A stretch of DNA of 64,000 nucleotides from Crossaster papposus (taxonomy: Eukaryota; Echinodermata; Asteroidea; Velatida; Solasteridae), in assembly GCA_037893245.1 (NCBI GenBank), contig JBAIAA010000412.1, positions 1,302,001 to 1,366,000 of the forward strand, read 5' to 3'. Positions 58,943 through 64,000 of this stretch are shown here, in pieces. Made by a program: the position numbers and the translations under genes. The first letter of the stretch is position 1; each line of letters opens with the position of its first letter. The notes under the pieces were generated by a model that did not search any database, was not told the DNA's origin, and worked only from the letters and a program-made list of their open reading frames with translations.

Positions 58943-60053
58943 ATTATTTTGTGTCCCCCCCCCCCCCTCCCCTCCTTTTGTTTTTAGCAGTGATTGCAAA
59001 ACAAGATGCTGATTTTTGTAGAATATGCCGGGAATATTGTGTTACACACAAGTCGCACGTAATTAATGTTGAAAGTGCAATTTGACTTATTCCCTTGGAG
59101 CCAGACAAATGATTAACAGATGAAATATTTCTGTCTGGAAGTAGATTGATTCTCCTGGGTTTTTACCCTTAAAAGCAGAAAAGGTGTGAACGGAAAGAAT
59201 GCAACCTGTGTACAAAGTCTGTGGCAAGTCAAGAAAATAATGTTCTAAACAAATTGGAAATGTTTCTCAGTTTGGGATTTGTCTTTTCAACATTTTTGCA
59301 CTGATTGACCTTCATTGAAATTTGAAAAAAATGTACGGGGTAGTGTCAGATTGGAACATTCTTTCCGTTTGAACATCTCTCAATCCTGAAAAATATACAT
59401 TTTTAAAGGTATAGTAAATAGAAAATTGACTAATAGTAAAAAATTATCTTTTTGACTGCAGATGAATACATGTAGTTGCACACGTGTCCCTCTTTTATTT
59501 GGAAGGCCTCCAATGGGTTTTGTACACGATTTTCAATCTTGGACTTTCTGTCAATCGTGGACCTTATTGTCTCCTATTGTTCTCAGCCCACTATTTTAAT
59601 GTGGATACACACACTAATTATGTACAAGTGTACCTAATGGGCTAATAATATTAGTGGTAGGGGAAAAAAAGGTCTGCAATAAATAAACACACCAAAATAT
59701 TGATAGATTAGAAGGAGGGATTAAGCCAAACTAAAACAATATCGGGAGGGAAATTAAGGGAAAGTCCCAGAGCTGTACATCTGATTATGCTGTGTCTAGT
59801 TTCATGGTACATGGTACATGTACATGTACATGTAAGTGTACCAGATGTCATAAAATTGGCTAAATTGATTCCATGCCAAATGTGTCGAATCCAGCCTTTC
59901 AACTTTCAACCTCTTTTTTTTTCTCTCTAGCTCTATTTTGACAAGTAATTTAATGCTGCAACTGTAACTAAAATGAAAATGTGTTTAACCCAAAATTTAC
60001 AATTTTAGAATTTTTTCATCTGGGGTTAAATATTTGTTTTAAACAAAGTTACA

Positions 60054-60443
60054 TTAAAGGTAGGATACGCCATTGGTAATTGGTTTATTATCATGAATGG
60101 GTGGATTTGGGAGGTTGTATTTTGTAGTTAATATCTTTTAACTGACCCGTCCGAAGTTTTACAATCATGGATGCTGAGAAAGGCAAGAAAAACGGTGTTC
60201 ATTTTCAACCGGCATCGGGCAGTAGTTCTTTTGTTGTTCTTGTTTTTTTCGCGATCGCCGTCCGGCAATCGTGAATTTGTTTTTATAAAATTGAATGTTT
60301 TGGAACAATTACAGGATATCTAGTGCAATCCTTTTGCTGGATACCTACAATCATTATTTACTTTCAAATAAGTAAGATATTTCTTAATAATTCGGTAGAT
60401 TTCCTTTTTTCGATATCTGCAAATTGTTTATTCTACCTTTTAA
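60054..60443 (-). repeat. Family B element, reverse orientation, full copy
   Basis: TTAAAGGTAGGATACGCC to TATTCTACCTTTTAA, 390 bp, with the central CGCGATCGCCGTCCGGC. Confidence 0.85.
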
Positions 60444-61265
60444 GATTGGGCGAAAAAACTGTAAAAAAAGTCTTTTATAATGTATTTTGATCTGAAATGG
60501 TATGAAAACAAAATCTTGCCGGCTTTAGTGATTGTCCTTTTACATACCTGAGTAAGTGCCAGTATGAAACATCATCTTTACTTATCAATCTTTTCCTTTT
60601 ACTTTTTTCCTATCTGTTTCATGTGTGGCCTTGGCGTGTCATCTTCTTCAATTTCTGTGCCGACAACCAAAAATTGGCTTCTAATCGAAAACCCAGGTAA
60701 GTGTTGAAATTTGCAAATATCAAATAAAAACAAGTATTTAGAGTCAGTTCGTCTAAGTGGGCAGCAGCAAATTAGGAATCTTTGTTTTTGAAAATAAAAA
60801 AAGCGTGTCAAATTATTTCTCAATTTTCTGTATCATCAACATAAAAAAAGGCAAAAGAGACTTAACAATTTTGTTTTAAAGTTTATTAAAATTTAACTCG
60901 AGTCTTTCTCAAGATCTCCATGAATTCTCCTTGCGCAAGTGCATTAAGAATGCACTTAAGTTCTTAAGTTGTTTCTGGCATACATGTACATTGTCGTATG
61001 CGACACATACAATTTATAAACATTCAAAAGAATGTGGTATCCTGACGCTATTTCGGCGGTTGTGGGCAAAGTCTATGAAAAGTCAAGGGCATTTTCTAAG
61101 TATTTCTCAGTCCCAGATATATATGTCTTTTCAACATTCTGTTTCATGTATGTATGAAGTAAAAACAGGGTCAGTTTGCAATATTACTTTCTAAATTGAT
61201 TTCTTCGTCATTCTCTGATAAGCCCCCAGCTCCTTATTAACTTTTTTTTTGCTTCTTTATTTTTG

Positions 61266-61289
61266 TTGGGGGGGGGGGGGGGGGGGGGG
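61266..61289. repeat. Poly-G tract
   Basis: About 24 G bases followed by GTGTGTGGG in the AHR intron. Confidence 0.85.
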
Positions 61290-62514
61290 TGTGTGGGAGA
61301 ATTTCTGATCTGTTCCCTAACCGCTAGGGTTTGTGAAATTTGTTTATTGAAATTTGATGGATTTAGCACTATTAGGGTCAATGTAGGGTGAAACAACCCA
61401 TGGCGACATGAGAAATATTGACTAAAATGTGATACGGGGTATGTACATGTACCCCGGCGAAGATTAACCAAATCTATAGCCAGATTAAGCCCTCAAAAGT
61501 CGGTGCCCAAGAAGCAGGTCAAAAAGTACAAAGTTATTAGGGGGAGGGTGGAGGTAATGTGATCCTGGCTTACACAGGTTCATGCACGGTGGCCGAAAAA
61601 GTTGCATTCACGCAACAGAGTTAAGCTGCTTATTAGGTTGACTACATGTATGCCTGTTTCTAGCACCCAACCAAATCTCAGGTAACGATGTATTCATGTT
61701 GTTAAGCACAGCTGCAGGAGTTGTGGAAATAGCCCGAGGCGTCGCGAGTATTGAACATGCCGCGCATGATTGTAGTTCATGTTCATCATCAGCCCAGTGT
61801 GTGTGCATTATTGCCTGTTGGTTTGGGGGTTTTGGGGTTTTTTCTTTTTAATTTGTGTGATTCGTTTCTGGACCCTGACAGCAGTACGTCCTCACTAACT
61901 CAGCGGAGCATGACCCCACTTTAACCAAGAGAAGTCAAAGTTGTTGCTTATTCTATATCTGTGACTTGTTTACAACTTACATACATGTACAAGCGCACTA
62001 GTCTGCTTTTTTTTCTTTTTTCTTTAACCCCCCCACTTCAGCAAAACCCAAGACCATAATAGTTTTACTCATACACTGTTGAACTCTGATTTATTGTGGT
62101 ATATGTATGCCTCACCCCATACATAATCAATATTCAATTTACTAGTGTAGTACTCGGTCAAACAGATTCCAACAAAACATGGAGTTGGATTGTGAAGTGT
62201 TGGGGTCGACTAGGCTCTAGGACTTTGTGGGGAATAACTTGTATGAGCAGAATTTGGAATGATACATTGGGCTAACTTTTGGGTCACTGTTTTTTGAATG
62301 AGTGAACCTCACATTCAGAGTTACATGTATGCCTTTCAGTAAGGGAGGAGGAGTCTTGTCCCAGTAACTATATTTGTCCTAAAAGTCTTGGAAAACTTGT
62401 ACAACACCATCCAGCAGTACCCGACAGTACCCCCCAATTACCCCCATCTTTTTTTCCCCCCTTTTTTCACCAACCCTCCCTTTTCCAACTTTTTCCAACT
62501 CCCCTAAGTCAGAG

Positions 62515-62700
62515 GGCTTGTCACTTGTCAAGAAAGGGGCACTGATAGAGCCGTGCCGCGGTCACGGCACAGCATCTGTGATGGATGCCGGATCGTTCCC
62601 GAAGGAACGGAAATCCCCGCAGTCGCGAAGTCCGCGTTGCTTTCCCCCGAGGGATCTGTGTGCGGGCGTCCGTGAAGGAGTTAACCTTTCCTCGACGACA
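62515..62700. other. CpG-rich island of unknown nature in the AHR intron
   Basis: About 190 bp rich in CpG, including the hairpin-capable GTTCCCGAAGGAAC and GTGCCGCGGTCACGGCAC. A 94-codon plus frame crosses it but becomes low-complexity hydrophobic afterwards. I do not recognise any product. Confidence 0.3.
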
Positions 62701-62846
62701 TATCCGATAACTGAAGTTTTTCCGATCCTATCGATGCTTAATCTTTTATTTTTTTTAACATTTTTTAACATTTACCGGTACATCTCGAGTCTTGAATCTT
62801 AGTAATTGAAACCACATGAACTTAAAGTGGCAGTTTTTACAGATTG

Positions 62847-63167
62847 CCGTGGTCTGGGGGATTGAATTCGTTGTCTACAGGATGTGGGTTAGAACTGGGG
62901 TAAGGGCTTCAGCAAGGTACTTTGTCACACTCGTTGCTTCTCTCCACCCAGAAGTAAAATGGGTACCTGTGATGGCAGAGATGGTTATTGTGGCTGATTT
63001 AGCTGCTTTGCCCCGAAATGGCAGCGTTGAGCTGCATACTCCCCAGGGAGCTGAGATTGTATTTGGAATGTTTCAATGGCCCAAGAAACGGGAAAATAAT
63101 GAGGTAATTGCCTAGAGCACCAATCTGGTGGATACGTGCGCTTCATACGCATTATTATTATTATTTG
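62847..63167 (+). repeat. tRNA-derived SINE, same type as at 11081
   Basis: Shares TTCTCTCCACCCAGAAGT and ATGGGTACCTGTGA with the copy at 11081 and ends in ATTATTATTATT. Confidence 0.6.
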
Positions 63168-64000
63168 AAACATGTCCATGCATGGTTTTCTATGGTTTCA
63201 AAGCTTTGAAATTTGATTTTTATTCTGTGTACAAATAAACCTGTCCTGCAAGAGCCAAGTTATTGCCTTAACATGAATTTGGGGAAGAAATAAGTCAATA
63301 ATTGAAAGTTGGTAGATTCTTTTCGTTAGATGTCTCAGTTTTAAAGTGAATACATCTTGAAGTTAACAATTGATGTAGTTGGATTATAAAGTCCGTGATT
63401 CAAGTTTTGAATCACTTACATTTTGTTTGATAAAAAAACAAACCACACAGCTTTGGTTTCGCACAAGTCAAACCAGCAGTTCAGATACTACTTTAACACA
63501 GTGCTTAAAAACTGCAGTTGTGGATGACGGTGTTCTCTTGGGCTGGCATCAAGACGTCAGTTAAAATGTATACCGACGTAAACGTTTTCACGGACGGGTG
63601 GAGCTAATGAAATTCTTTGTCTGTGAGAATATTTACTGTAGTGTAGAAAACCCTGCTGTCTTTGTAAAAAGACAATCAGAATTGAAAAAAAAGAAAAAAA
63701 ATGCATGTAGACTCAGCTGCCAAAATTGGAATCGTATTATTAGCGCGGAAGCCTTCCAACAAATTCTAGGACTTCAAGCCCCGCTGAGTGCAAGTGACTA
63801 GACATGCGACCAATCTCAACACAAGCCCTGTCTGCTTCTCCGATGTTTTCTGGAGCAAAAGAGAAATCAGCGCGCTTTCCTCCCCAACCTCCCGCTCTCA
63901 ATGTTAGGTCAATAGACACACTATTGAGTGACCAAATATACATATTTGCTCACCACACACTTCTAAGGAAGCCGGTCCCTATAGTCCAGTTTTTTTGCTG

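Larger units (their letters stand above)
29261..64000 (+). other. Presumed giant AHR intron 2 (at least 34.7 kb), repeat-filled
   Basis: After the GTAAGT donor at 29261 no exon with PAS, helix-loop-helix or other known domain can be seen on the plus strand to the window end. The space holds inverted-repeat elements of families A, B, D, E, F and H, SINEs, minisatellites and long C or G runs, listed separately. A very long second intron is also typical of vertebrate AHR. A small gene nested here cannot be excluded. Confidence 0.6.

Noticed and set aside
60599-60823. Minus frame containing FLVVGTEIEEDDTPRPH
   Set aside because: It looks somewhat exon-like, but the donor would be poor, it cannot be joined to another exon, and I recognise no family.

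Overview
The window looks like nuclear DNA of an echinoderm, most likely a sea star. The reconstructed katanin p60 protein is colinear with, and as I remember it very close to, sea urchin katanin p60. The remaining genes have ordinary deuterostome intron-exon structure, and the non-coding DNA is full of short inverted-repeat elements and tRNA-derived SINEs. I cannot name the species.

Layout. (1) 1-8817, plus strand: the 3' part (11 exons, 565 codons) of a HECT-type E3 ubiquitin ligase related to HECTD2 and UBE3A. It is complete through the catalytic Cys and the C-terminal -4 Phe, but its 5' end lies outside the window. (2) 14963-9856, minus strand: a complete seven-exon RWDD1 gene, tail-to-tail with the HECT gene. 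(3) 16227-25261, plus strand: a complete katanin p60 ATPase gene, head-to-head with RWDD1 across 1.26 kb of partly CpG-rich DNA holding a 40-base C tract. (4) 28506-29260, plus strand: the first two coding exons of an aryl hydrocarbon receptor (AHR) gene, giving the nuclear localisation signal and the bHLH domain. The rest, 29261-64000, appears to be one AHR intron of more than 34 kb with no recognisable PAS exon.

Main discovery. The katanin gene carries two tandem, equal-length (159 bp), same-phase versions of the exon encoding the Walker A P-loop and pore loop 1. They are separated by only 56 bp. They differ at 36 of 159 bases but only 6 of 53 residues, and two of those six are the pore-loop residues that grip the tubulin tail (Trp-Arg in one exon, Tyr-His in the other). 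This looks like a mutually exclusive exon pair that would let one gene make two katanin motors with different substrate grip.

Mobile DNA. At least four inverted-repeat families (A, B, D, H) are flanked by TTAA, the target of piggyBac-type transposases. One family H copy sits inside a family B copy exactly at a TTAA, giving a readable empty-site comparison. Families F, G, E and several single-copy foldbacks add to this. No transposase or reverse transcriptase coding sequence is visible, so all appear non-autonomous. Long poly-C and poly-G tracts are frequent.
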